The notes under the pieces: generated by a model
Database searches by the model: none
The model's input: only the letters and a program-made list of their open reading frames with translations
Told to the model about the DNA's origin: nothing
Part shown: one piece after another, positions 19,171-27,831 of the stretch
How the letters are laid out: each line of letters opens with the position of its first letter
How positions within the stretch are numbered: the first letter of the stretch is position 1
Origin: Phycisphaerae bacterium
Lineage (GTDB): Bacteria > Planctomycetota > Phycisphaerae > Phycisphaerales > UBA1924
DNA length: 64,000 nt
Assembly (NCBI GenBank): GCA_014192545.1
Contig: BJHL01000007.1
Span: 1-64,000 of the forward strand
Direction: 5' to 3'
Program-made: the position numbers and the translations under genes

Positions 19171-19601
19171 GCGCAGTCTTCGCACGCTTTTGAACTTCGC
19201 CGCAACCTTGGCCCATCCGCAAGCGGAATAAGGACAGACCAAGCCGCTTTCCGCCAAGTGGCTTGGATTATGTGCGGCTCGCCGAATTCAACGTTCTCGG
19301 ACGCTTCTGACGCTCGTGTTGTTTCCGCTGGTATGCGAACCGCCACATAACCGGCTGTGATTTGTCTTTCATGACAAAATCCGGCCAGCTTTGCTTGCAT
19401 CTCGCCCGGCTTCGGGCAAACTGTGCGAGGCGGCAGGCGTTCTCTGGGGGGCAATCGGGATAGGGGAAGGCTGAGTGGTTCGCGTTGCGAATCGCCCGGT
19501 CTCAATCGTCGCCGGACATTCGTCCGGTTTCGCGCTCGCGTTGCTGCTTGCAGTGCCGCCAGCACGTTGGTTTGCTCGTCCTGTATCGCGGAGATAAGTT
19601 C
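19171..19601. other. 431-bp gene-free, hairpin-rich region upstream of matrixin gene
   Basis: No credible gene. Several inverted repeats lie in series: TCCGC-AA-GCGGA (19216-19227); an 11-bp near-perfect pair CCAAGCCGCTT/AAGTGGCTTGG (19239-19266); TTTGTC/GACAAA (19361-19378); nested CTCGC(GCCCG..CGGGC)GCGAG (19401-19429); TTCGC-GTT-GCGAA (19479-19491); CCGGAC/GTCCGG (19513-19528). This could be a terminator cluster, a structured 5' leader of the matrixin pair, or a small RNA. I could not match it to a known riboswitch. Confidence 0.5.
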
Positions 19602-21863
19602 ATGATCATTTCTCGCTCTCGTACATCGGCATCACGGCTTGTCACACAGGCCGCAGCGTTTGCTGTTGCTTCCACGCTTGTCGCAGCGGCGCAGGCAGGC
19701 GAAACATCCAGTGGCTTGCTCGCTCGCATGACGGGCCATGTCGCGCCGGTCGCGACCAACGCCGAACCTTCGTACGTCCCGCAAATCATGGACCCCGCGT
19801 TTGACGTCGGTTTTCCTGACGCACGCACGAACGAGAGCATTCAGCAAGCTATTGCTCAAGTCATCGTTGATCCCAGCTTCATCATGACCGTCGGCGACCC
19901 GCAAAGTCCCGATGAGACGATTCACGCGTGCTTTGGCAAGAATCCCGACGGCACGATTCCCGACCCCAGCGTGATTGCAACCGTGAACCAGTTCATCTTG
20001 GACAGTTTCCAAGGCCGGTACCAGTTCAACACGAATAACTTCTGGGGCGGCGGCAACGCAGCACCCGTCAATCTCACTTGGAGCTTTATTCCCAACACCG
20101 TCAACATTCCCAGTGGCGTGGGCGAAGCCGCAGCCAACAGCGCTTTGTTTGAGCCCGGCACCAACACCATGGACGATCGCTTTGGCGGCAACCGCGCCCT
20201 GTGGATCACGCAGTTCCAAAACGTTTTCAATCGCTGGCAGGCTCTCACGGGTGTGAACTACACGCGCGTAACGGCCGCTGGTGTTGATTGGGACGACGGT
20301 TCCGCATGGGGCACCGCTGGCAACGGCACCACGCGTGGCGATATCCGCATCGGCATGAAACCCATCGACGCTGCCAATGGCATTCTGGCGTACAACGCCA
20401 GCCCCACCAACGGCGACATGGTGCTGGACCAGAACGAAAACTGGGGCCAGTCAGGCGGCACCTATATCTTCCTGCGCAACGTCGTTGCCCACGAACACGG
20501 CCACGGCCTGGGCCAAGCACACGTGTGCCCCATCACATCTTCGCCCGCACAAGGCAAGCTGATGGAACCCTTCTATGACAACCGTTACGATGGTCCGCAG
20601 CAAGACGACGTTCGCGGTGTGATGCGTTCATATGGCGACATTTACGAACCCAACGGAACGACAGCGAACGCATTTGTGCTCGGCACACTTGCCCCCAGCA
20701 GCGTCACCAACATCGGCACGGGCTCGGGCGTTCCCAACGCCTCACTCGCGGGACTTTCCAGCAACGAAGTGGACAACTATCGCTTCACCGTCGACGCCCC
20801 GCGACTTGTCAACGTGACGGTTACGCCAATTGGAACCACCTACCTCAACGGCGTGCAAAACGCCAATGGCTCGTGCAGCGGTGGCACAAACTTGAACGCG
20901 CTCGCACAACATGATCTTGTGCTGACACTCCTGCCGTCCACAGGTTCGGCTTACGTGACCCTTGACGCAAACGCTGCAGGCCTGAATGAAACGCAGGCGA
21001 GCGTGCTCGTGAATGCGGGCGACAACTTCCTCCGCATTACCAGCGGCAGTACTGCAAACTCCGAAACGCAGTTGTACACCGCACAGATTCAAGTGCAGGG
21101 CTCCGTGCTTGCTTGCACCGCAAGCGACGGGTCTTTCGCTGACAAAGTGCAAGTGACCTGGCCCACCATCGCCAACACAACTCGCTACCGCATTCTGCGC
21201 AACACCAGCAACTCGCTGTCCGGCACCATCGCTATCGCCACTATCACAGCTCCCGCAAATAACTTTGACGACACGACTGCAGTCGCTGGCACAACCTACT
21301 TCTACTACCTGCAGGTCGAGCAGTTCGGCAACGGCGCGTTCCGCAACGCTCAAGTCAGTGGCGCTGCCGACAGTGGTCGCCGCAACGCCGCGCCGACAGC
21401 GAATGCCGGTAGCGACCAGACCGTGACTGACGCGGACAACAGCGGCAGCGAATCAGTCACACTCTCTGGTTCAGGCGTCGATACCGACGGCACTATCAGC
21501 AGTTTCACGTGGCGTCGGAACGGCAGCGTCATCCTGAGCGCTGCGTCCGGCTCCGTCAGCCTGCCTGTCGGTACCAACACGATTGAACTGACCGTCGTCG
21601 ACAACAACGGCATCAGCGGCGTTGACACTGTTGTCATCACCGTCAACCCGCCCGCACCCGAAGGTTGCGACAGCGTTGACTTCAACGGCAACGGCGTCTT
21701 CCCCGAGGATCAAGACGTGGTCGACTTCTTCAATATCCTCGCTGGCGGCACCTGCCCCACCGGCACCTGCAACGACATCGACTTCAACAACAACGGCGTC
21801 TTCCCTGAAGATCAAGACGTTGTCGACTTCTTCAACGTCCTCGCTGGCGGCACCTGCCCATAA
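19602..21863 (+). CDS. Secreted matrixin-type metalloprotease with FN3/PKD-like and dockerin-like modules
   Basis: 753 residues; the ATG at 19602 has GGAGAT upstream and opens a signal peptide ending near residue 35. The metzincin motif HEHGHGLGQAH (residues 297-307) supplies three zinc His and the catalytic Glu. KLMEPFYDNRYD just after supplies the Met-turn, and DGPQQDDVRGVMRSYGD closes the domain as in M10A matrixins. Next come a C-terminal pre-peptidase-like beta domain (about 350-500), an FN3-like stretch (ADKVQVTWPTIANTTRYRIL), and a PKD-like stretch with NAGSDQTV near residue 640. The last 65 residues are two FPEDQD-subtype modules. Its paralogue follows 130 bases downstream. Confidence 0.88.
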   Translation: MIISRSRTSASRLVTQAAAFAVASTLVAAAQAGETSSGLLARMTGHVAPVATNAEPSYVPQIMDPAFDVGFPDARTNESIQQAIAQVIVDPSFIMTVGDPQSPDETIHACFGKNPDGTIPDPSVIATVNQFILDSFQGRYQFNTNNFWGGGNAAPVNLTWSFIPNTVNIPSGVGEAAANSALFEPGTNTMDDRFGGNRALWITQFQNVFNRWQALTGVNYTRVTAAGVDWDDGSAWGTAGNGTTRGDIRIGMKPIDAANGILAYNASPTNGDMVLDQNENWGQSGGTYIFLRNVVAHEHGHGLGQAHVCPITSSPAQGKLMEPFYDNRYDGPQQDDVRGVMRSYGDIYEPNGTTANAFVLGTLAPSSVTNIGTGSGVPNASLAGLSSNEVDNYRFTVDAPRLVNVTVTPIGTTYLNGVQNANGSCSGGTNLNALAQHDLVLTLLPSTGSAYVTLDANAAGLNETQASVLVNAGDNFLRITSGSTANSETQLYTAQIQVQGSVLACTASDGSFADKVQVTWPTIANTTRYRILRNTSNSLSGTIAIATITAPANNFDDTTAVAGTTYFYYLQVEQFGNGAFRNAQVSGAADSGRRNAAPTANAGSDQTVTDADNSGSESVTLSGSGVDTDGTISSFTWRRNGSVILSAASGSVSLPVGTNTIELTVVDNNGISGVDTVVITVNPPAPEGCDSVDFNGNGVFPEDQDVVDFFNILAGGTCPTGTCNDIDFNNNGVFPEDQDVVDFFNVLAGGTCP

Positions 21864-21920
21864 CTTGCCCATAACCCCGCATCCGCGTGCGACCTCGCTC
21901 GCGAAGATGAAGTACCTTTG

Positions 21921-21953
21921 AAGGGGCGCTCGGACACGAGTGCCCCTTTCTTT
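21921..21953 (+). terminator. Rho-independent terminator after matrixin gene 1
   Basis: AAGGGGC(GCTCG...CGAGT)GCCCCTT hairpin followed by TCTTT, 58 bases after the stop. It separates the two paralogous protease genes into independent units. Confidence 0.8.
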
Positions 21954-21992
21954 AAAATGCGGCTTTTTGCCGCTTCGCGGAGATGATTCGTC

Positions 21993-23864
21993 ATGCACGT
22001 TCGCGTTTTCACTGCTTGTGTGGTCGCCCTGTCGCTGACGTCGACTGCACTTGCTACGCAGCCACCGCAACTTGATCTGATCGATCCGGCGTTCGACGCT
22101 GGTTACGCTGACGGGTCGACGAATACATCCATTCAGCGAGAGATCGCGTGTGCCGTGCACCTCAACGCGCAAGGCCTGCCCACAACCATGCACCTGGCCG
22201 ACCCTGAAAACATGGGCGTTGTGCAGGCCTGCTGGGACCCAAGCGGCCCAGCACCGAGCACAGCGGAACTTGCCGCGATGCAGGCTCTGCATAACACGCT
22301 CAATCCTCGTTATTTTCTCAACGGCAGTTGGTCGCCAGCGCCGGGTTCGCCTGTCACCATCACTTGGAGTTTCGTTCCCGACGGGCTATCAATTCCCAGC
22401 GGCAACGGCGAACCAGCCGCCAACAGCACGCTCTTTGCGACGATGGATAGCAGGTTCTCAACCCAGGGCGGCCGCAACACGTGGATCGCGCAGCTCGAAA
22501 GCGTTTTCGCACGCTGGTCCGCAATTTCAGGCATCAACTACGTTCGCGTTTCCGCATCAGGTCAACCGTGGGACGACGGCGCAGCCTGGGGCACCGCAGG
22601 CAACGGCACCACGCGCGGCGATGTACGCGTCAGCAGCAAACCCATCGACGGCAGCAGCCGCGTTCTGGCATACAACTTTTTCCCTACCGTTAGCGACATG
22701 GTGCTGGACTCGGCAGAAAACTGGGGCAATTCCAGCAACAGCTTTCGTTTCCTCTGCAACACATTCGCCCATGAACTCGGACATGGCCTTGGATTCCTCC
22801 ACAATTGCCCCATCAGCCAATCCAAGCTCATGGAGCCGTTCCTTTCAACCGCCTTCGATGGTCCGCAGCAAGATGATCTGCGCGCCGCTCACGCGAATTA
22901 TGGCGATGCGTTCGAGCCCAATGGCACAGTTGCTAACGCCTATGACTTGGGCACGCTCGTCGCAGGAAGCGTTGTCAATCTCGGCACGCTTCCGGCCCCC
23001 GCCGTCGCCAACAGTTCCGTCCTGAGCCTGACAAGTTCCGGCGATCGCGATATCTTCAAGCTTCGGCTCAATGAACCGCGGCTCGTGCGCGTTGTCGCTA
23101 CCCCTATCGGCAGCACATACAACCAAGCACAACAAGGCGGCGGCGAAGGTGGCGGCTGCGACGCCGGCACGCCGCAGAACTCGCTTGTCGCGGCGAATCT
23201 CATTGTGACAGCACTCACAGTCGATGGTGCGACGCCTATCACCGTTGCAGATAGAACTCCCGTTGGCGAAATCGAAACGATGGCTGGTGCCATGTACACC
23301 AATGGCCAAAGCTATCTGCGAATCTCATCTGACTCGGCGCTGGGACCAGTGCAGTTGTACACCCTCAGCGTGCAAGTGCTCAGCACAGACCTCAAACCAA
23401 CCGCAACCGACGCGACATTCACCGACAAAGTCCGCGTGACATGGCCAGCAATTCCCGATGCCGTTGACTACCGCCTGGTTCGCAACACCACCAACACCGC
23501 TGGCGGCGCCCAACTGCTCACTACCACCACCAGCAACAGCTTCGACGATACCACCGCCCAGCCTGGTGTCACGTACTTCTACTTCATCCAGGTAAACCAA
23601 CAAGGCGGCACCGGCTATCGCGCAACCACCGTCACCGGCAACGGTGAAGAAGGCAGCATCGGCCAAGCCGAGTGCGATTCGATTGACTTCAATAACGACG
23701 GCATCTTCCCCGATGATCGCGACGTGGTTGATTTCTTCGCCGTACTCGCCGGCTCCTCGTGCCCTGCTTGCAACTCCATCGATTTCGATAACGACGGCAT
23801 TTTCCCCGATGATCGCGACGTGACCAACTTCTTCAGCGTTCTGGCAGGCGGCCCCTGCCCGTGA
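21993..23864 (+). CDS. Secreted matrixin-type metalloprotease, paralogue of upstream gene
   Basis: 623 residues. GGAGATGATT precedes the ATG at 21993, with a GCGGC-TTTTT-GCCGC hairpin just upstream. The signal peptide ends near residue 21 (STALATQ). HELGHGLGFLH (residues 260-270) plus SKLMEPF gives the matrixin zinc site and Met-turn. Large stretches match the preceding protein almost residue for residue (WGTAGNGTTRGD, DGPQQDD, DAFEPNGTVANA). It lacks the PKD-like domain. The two C-terminal modules are of the FPDDRD subtype, unlike its paralogue's FPEDQD, and match those of the gene at 18319. Confidence 0.87.
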   Translation: MHVRVFTACVVALSLTSTALATQPPQLDLIDPAFDAGYADGSTNTSIQREIACAVHLNAQGLPTTMHLADPENMGVVQACWDPSGPAPSTAELAAMQALHNTLNPRYFLNGSWSPAPGSPVTITWSFVPDGLSIPSGNGEPAANSTLFATMDSRFSTQGGRNTWIAQLESVFARWSAISGINYVRVSASGQPWDDGAAWGTAGNGTTRGDVRVSSKPIDGSSRVLAYNFFPTVSDMVLDSAENWGNSSNSFRFLCNTFAHELGHGLGFLHNCPISQSKLMEPFLSTAFDGPQQDDLRAAHANYGDAFEPNGTVANAYDLGTLVAGSVVNLGTLPAPAVANSSVLSLTSSGDRDIFKLRLNEPRLVRVVATPIGSTYNQAQQGGGEGGGCDAGTPQNSLVAANLIVTALTVDGATPITVADRTPVGEIETMAGAMYTNGQSYLRISSDSALGPVQLYTLSVQVLSTDLKPTATDATFTDKVRVTWPAIPDAVDYRLVRNTTNTAGGAQLLTTTTSNSFDDTTAQPGVTYFYFIQVNQQGGTGYRATTVTGNGEEGSIGQAECDSIDFNNDGIFPDDRDVVDFFAVLAGSSCPACNSIDFDNDGIFPDDRDVTNFFSVLAGGPCP

Positions 23865-23877
23865 GGCCTGCTGCCGC

Positions 23878-23885
23878 TATAGAAT
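23878..23885 (+). promoter_or_regulatory. -10-like TATAGAAT directly before the 23893 gene
   Basis: TATAGAAT ends seven bases before the ATG and there is no Shine-Dalgarno, so transcription would start at or near the A of the start codon. No clear -35 is present. Confidence 0.45.
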
Positions 23886-23892
23886 CGCCTGC

Positions 23893-24147
23893 ATGACCAC
23901 CTCTACTTACACCGCCGGACAGCGCGTCCGCGTCACCCAGCAAGTGCCCCACCTGGGCAGTGGCCGGCCCACGTTCCACATCACCATCGAAGGCACGGTG
24001 GTTGGTTTTGAACAAATGAAAACCGGCAGTTGGTACGCCCACAGCAAGGACAAGAAGCTGTGGCTCGACCGTTTACAGCTCAAGAAGGACGACGGCGAGA
24101 TCGTCTATGTGAACCTCGACCAGTATTCATCGGTTGAGGTGTTGTAA
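23893..24147 (+). CDS. Small conserved-looking protein, unknown
   Basis: 84 residues, strongly beta-patterned and basic in the middle (GTVVGFEQMKTGSWYAH, DKKLWLDRLQLKKDDGE, IVYVNLDQYSSVEVL). It resembles a compact SH3-like or barrel fold, and reads as a real protein by codon use and by its even hydrophobic spacing. It sits 28 bases after the protease and 59 before gatB. No known family is recognised. Confidence 0.65.
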   Translation: MTTSTYTAGQRVRVTQQVPHLGSGRPTFHITIEGTVVGFEQMKTGSWYAHSKDKKLWLDRLQLKKDDGEIVYVNLDQYSSVEVL

Positions 24148-24206
24148 GTCGCTCGTTGCGTGTTCACGACAGGACACAGCAGAGTCTCTGTGCTACGCAA
24201 GCAAAC

Positions 24207-25862
24207 ATGTCCCGCTCATTCGACATGATCGCCTCGGTGCGCCTCATCGTGGGCCTCGAAATCCACGTCGAACTCGCCACTCGCACCAAAGTTTTCTCAC
24301 GCGTTACCAACCCCGCGCACGCGAGCGTTGGCGATATCGCCCCCAACACGCTGATCGATCCCGTTGTGCTTGCTTTGCCCGGTGCGCTGCCAGTGCTCAA
24401 CAAAGAAGCCGTCGAAATGTCCATGATGGTCGGCTTCGCGCTCAATTGCACCATCGCAGACCTCACCAAGTGGGATCGCAAAAGTTACTTCTATCCCGAC
24501 TTGCCCAAGGCCTACCAGATCAGCCAGTACGACCTGCCTGTGTGCTTCGATGGCAGCGTTGATCTGCCCGCCGTCGACGATAAAGGCTTTCCCGACCTCA
24601 CCAAACCCAGCAAGCAAATCGGCATCATCCGCGCCCACCTCGAGGAAGACGCAGGCAAACTGCTGCACGAAGCTCCGGGCGGCTTTGCGATTGATTACTC
24701 CATCGCCGACTACAACCGTGCGGGTACGCCGCTGCTGGAGATCGTCACGCAGCCTGATTTCGACAACGCCGATGATGTGGTGCTCTTCGCCAAACTGCTC
24801 CGCAACGTTTGCCGGTTCCTAGGCGTTTCAGAAGGCGTGATGCAAAAGGGTCACATGCGCTTTGAGCCCAACATCAACTGCGTGCTCACGCTCCGCGACG
24901 GCCACACCGTCAAGACGCCCATCGTCGAAGTGAAAAATCTCAACAGCTTCAAGAGCGTGAAGGGCGCAATCGAGTTCGAACTTCGCGAGCAGCCCGGACG
25001 CTGGGTTGCGGACGGTCGCGAGTTTGGCCCGGGCACAAAGGTCACTCGCGGCTGGGACGATCACGCGAATCGCACATATGTGCAGCGCGAAAAGGAAGAC
25101 GCGCAAGACTACCGCTACTTCCCCGATCCTGACATTCTCACGCTGCGCATCGACGAAGCATGGAAGAATCGCGTGCGTACTGCCGTGCCCGAACTGCCCA
25201 TGCAACGCTTCGAACGCTACGTGCGCGATGCGAGTTTGGGCGTCAAGGAAGCCTTCGCCCTTGTCGAAGAGCGCGACGTCTGCTACTTCTACGAAGCCAT
25301 CATCGATGGAATGGTCATGCAAGGCATTGAGCGGCCGCGTGCCAGCAAGGTTGCCGCCAATCTCGTGCTGCAGCAAGCCTTCAAACGCGCCAACGAGCAA
25401 AACCTCCTCGCCAGCGAAATCGGCATCACCGCCCACGAAGCCGCCGCCATCGGCATCTTGCGTGAGCAAGGCAAACTTGGCAACCAAGCCGTCGACGAGC
25501 TCTTCGATCTGCTTTGCACCGCCAACCTCGTCCAAGGACGTGCCACCGATCCCGGCTCTGCGGGATCGGTGCCGAGCTCATCACAACCACCCACTACACA
25601 AATCAAAGACCAACTGCACACCGCGTTTGCGCGCGTCGAACAATTCGCTCGCGAATGGGGCCTCCTCATCGTGCGCGACGACGCGGCCATCAACACCGCC
25701 ATCGAGCAAACCATCGCTGCGAATCCCAAAGTCGCCGAAGACGTGCGAGCCGGCAAGGTTCAAGCGGTCGGCCGACTCGTGGGTGAAGTCATGAAACTCG
25801 CACCCGGCAAAGGCGACGCAAAAACCGTTCGCGAAGAACTGCTCAAACGCCTCACTCCTTGA
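24207..25862 (+). CDS. gatB: Asp/Glu-tRNA amidotransferase subunit B
   Basis: Part of GatCAB, which converts Glu-tRNA(Gln) and/or Asp-tRNA(Asn) to the amide forms. 551 residues from ATG 24207. Family motifs: VGLEIHVELATRTKVFSR, DRKSYFYPDLPKAYQISQYD (about residues 90-110), IGIIRAHLEEDAGKLLHE, DYNRAGTPLLEIVTQPD, MRFEPNINC and the RVREKEDAQDYRYFPDPD-like stretch. The YqeY-like tail domain ends KGDAKTVREELLKRL. A Pro/Ser-rich insertion near residues 447-470 (GSAGSVPSSSQPPTTQ) makes it longer than the usual 475-500. gatA and gatC are not adjacent. Confidence 0.95.
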   Translation: MSRSFDMIASVRLIVGLEIHVELATRTKVFSRVTNPAHASVGDIAPNTLIDPVVLALPGALPVLNKEAVEMSMMVGFALNCTIADLTKWDRKSYFYPDLPKAYQISQYDLPVCFDGSVDLPAVDDKGFPDLTKPSKQIGIIRAHLEEDAGKLLHEAPGGFAIDYSIADYNRAGTPLLEIVTQPDFDNADDVVLFAKLLRNVCRFLGVSEGVMQKGHMRFEPNINCVLTLRDGHTVKTPIVEVKNLNSFKSVKGAIEFELREQPGRWVADGREFGPGTKVTRGWDDHANRTYVQREKEDAQDYRYFPDPDILTLRIDEAWKNRVRTAVPELPMQRFERYVRDASLGVKEAFALVEERDVCYFYEAIIDGMVMQGIERPRASKVAANLVLQQAFKRANEQNLLASEIGITAHEAAAIGILREQGKLGNQAVDELFDLLCTANLVQGRATDPGSAGSVPSSSQPPTTQIKDQLHTAFARVEQFAREWGLLIVRDDAAINTAIEQTIAANPKVAEDVRAGKVQAVGRLVGEVMKLAPGKGDAKTVREELLKRLTP

Positions 25863-25901
25863 CGCGTCAAGCCGAGCATCGCGCAATACATCAGACCAGC
25901 A

Positions 25902-27008
25902 TCAATCCACCACCACCGTCCACACCGCCTGATAATCCGGCCCCTTCGCGTGCGAGCGCAGTCGCAGCTTCCAGTCGTATTGCATCTCCCACTCACCCGG
26001 CGCACTCGTCGGCATCGTGCTCGTCGGCGGCTCAAACCACACCGCTCCGCGCACCACCGTGCGATCGCCGCTGGCATCTTGCTGGGCGTTCTCCAGCACG
26101 CTGTGCAACTCGCTCCACGCTTCGCGCGTCTTCACTCGCTTGCTCTTGCCACTGCCCGTGGTGATTGATTCCGTGCACACAAGCGTCACATCCATCGCAT
26201 CAATTGCCGCGTGCCGCTTCGCGGGTTGCTCAACCACAACCAGCAATTTCTGCCCGCGAATCGGCCTTACCGCATCAATCATCACACGCGGCTCATCAAA
26301 GATTCGACTGATAAACAACACCCATACGCCGCGAGCGATGGCCGCAACCGCAAGCGTGATGCATAATGCTGCGAAGATGTCGAACGCGACCTGCGCATTG
26401 CTGAAACCGACCATCGTAACATAATGCCCGCCGACCGCCAGCAACACCACCAGCCACACCACGCCGCCCACCAGCATCGTCATCCATCGCGTCGTGAGCG
26501 AAACCCCAACCGGCAGCAGCCACAACGCAGGAGTCGCGCCATCAACAGGCGCCGGGTCGCGCTTTCGCTCACTCAGCATGAACACGCCCACGCCGATTGC
26601 CAACACGCTCACGCCCACCATCAATAACGTGTAAGGCGTGTCGAGATACGTCGCATCGAGAAATCCCTTACTCGGAAAATCACGCGAAACCATCACCTTC
26701 GCCGGCACACCAGCAGGAAACTTCCCGACTATCTCGTTCGCGTTTCTCCGCCCGCCACGGCTCATATCTAAAGCCGTGATCCGCCTGCTCTCGTAGGTCT
26801 GTCCATCCATCACATACGTAAACGCAACCAGAGGCCGATACCGCTTGCGTCCCTTGCTGCCGCGAAACTCCTCAACCCGGCTCTCATTCACCATCGCGTC
26901 AACGGGCACAGCTGTCGAGATCATCGCATGTTGCATCCACATCTTCGATGCCATGAAGAACGACAGCAAACCACCGACAACCACGAGAAAAAGACCAAAC
27001 CAACGCAT
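25902..27008 (-). CDS. DUF3592-type membrane protein
   Basis: 368 residues from the ATG whose first base is 27008, with AAGGAG six bases upstream. Membrane segments lie at about residues 4-22, 145-165, 190-212 and 220-245. Between the first and second, the extracytoplasmic part (KRYRPLVAFTYVMDGQTYES and FPAGVPAKVMVSRDFP) matches the beta domain of the DUF3592 family. Function is unknown; such proteins are common in planctomycetes. It is convergent with gatB and divergent from nuoE. Confidence 0.7.
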   Translation of the reverse strand: MRWFGLFLVVVGGLLSFFMASKMWMQHAMISTAVPVDAMVNESRVEEFRGSKGRKRYRPLVAFTYVMDGQTYESRRITALDMSRGGRRNANEIVGKFPAGVPAKVMVSRDFPSKGFLDATYLDTPYTLLMVGVSVLAIGVGVFMLSERKRDPAPVDGATPALWLLPVGVSLTTRWMTMLVGGVVWLVVLLAVGGHYVTMVGFSNAQVAFDIFAALCITLAVAAIARGVWVLFISRIFDEPRVMIDAVRPIRGQKLLVVVEQPAKRHAAIDAMDVTLVCTESITTGSGKSKRVKTREAWSELHSVLENAQQDASGDRTVVRGAVWFEPPTSTMPTSAPGEWEMQYDWKLRLRSHAKGPDYQAVWTVVVD

Positions 27009-27121
27009 GCAACGCTCCTTCAGACTCTGTAAGAGCCTGCCCACTCGTGTTGTACTTTATCACTCTTGGAGGAAACTACCTGCTTGGCGTACACCCATGC
27101 CCCCACCTACCATGCCGCCTT

Positions 27122-27673
27122 ATGGCTTGGATCACCAAAAACTCCGGCGGCATGCAGATCGAGCGGCGCAGCGAGCCTTATCTGTCGCCTGCCATGAAAG
27201 ACAAGCTCTCGCGCGACATCCTGCCGCGGTACGAGAACAAAATGGGCGCGCTCATGCCCTGCCTGCACGCCGTTCAGCACGAATACGGCTGGATTCCGCA
27301 CCAAGCGATGATGGAAATCGCTGCGTTCCTGAGCATCAAGCCCGCCGACGTCATCGACACGGCGACCTTCTACGAGGAATACTGGCTCAAGCCCAAGGGC
27401 AAGTACCTCATCCAGATTTGTCGCTCCATCGCCTGCGAATTCTGCGGCCATGAGCAAATCACGAGCGCCGTGCGAGAAAAGCTTGGCATCGAGCCGGGCG
27501 AAACCACCGACGACGGCCTCTTCACGCTCATCGAGCTCGAGTGCCTTGGAAGCTGCGACACAGCACCCGTTGCGCTCATCAACGAAAACCTGCACGAACG
27601 CCTCTCGCCCCAGCAGATCATGACACTGATCGACGAGTACAAGTCAGGCAAGCACGACGGTCATCATCACTGA
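27122..27673 (+). CDS. nuoE: NADH-quinone oxidoreductase subunit E (2Fe-2S thioredoxin-like)
   Basis: 183 residues. The 24-kDa subunit fold carries one [2Fe-2S] cluster through Cys in ICRSIAC (about residues 100-106) and ECLGSC (about 141-146). The helical N-terminus ENKMGALMPCLHAVQHEYGWIP is typical, as is DVIDTATFYEEYW. NuoE passes electrons at the NADH end of complex I; the same fold serves in bidirectional hydrogenases and formate dehydrogenases. nuoF and nuoG are not next to it, so the partner is uncertain. The C-terminus is His-rich (HDGHHH). Confidence 0.9.
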   Translation: MAWITKNSGGMQIERRSEPYLSPAMKDKLSRDILPRYENKMGALMPCLHAVQHEYGWIPHQAMMEIAAFLSIKPADVIDTATFYEEYWLKPKGKYLIQICRSIACEFCGHEQITSAVREKLGIEPGETTDDGLFTLIELECLGSCDTAPVALINENLHERLSPQQIMTLIDEYKSGKHDGHHH

Positions 27674-27705
27674 AGAGGTTTGCGACAATCTCATATCGTT
27701 CTCAC

Positions 27706-27735
27706 AGGCACAAGCACTTCGCTTGTGCCTTTTTC
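27706..27735 (+). terminator. Rho-independent terminator after nuoE
   Basis: AGGCACAAGC-ACTTC-GCTTGTGCCT hairpin followed by TTTTCTT, 33 bases after the stop. Confidence 0.88.
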
Positions 27736-27779
27736 TTGCGCCACTCCCGGCAACGACAACCCCGACTCCAACTTCATAA

Positions 27780-27811
27780 CTTCCGCACTTCGTCACTCCG
27801 TCACTTCCCCC
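27780..27811. repeat. Octamer tandem repeat, 4 units
   Basis: Units CTTCCGCA, CTTCGTCA, CTCCGTCA, CTTCCCCC in direct succession just before the start of the P-loop-like gene. It is nearly the same array as at 9594-9625. Confidence 0.7.
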
Positions 27812-27831
27812 CTCCCTCCCTATCCTGCCCC

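Noticed and set aside
19171..19601. c-di-GMP, TPP or cobalamin riboswitch
   Set aside because: Some short strings (GGCAAAC, CTGAG) look suggestive, but the conserved core sequences and their order are not there.
19171..19601. RNase P RNA, tmRNA or SRP RNA
   Set aside because: None of the universally conserved stretches of these RNAs could be found.
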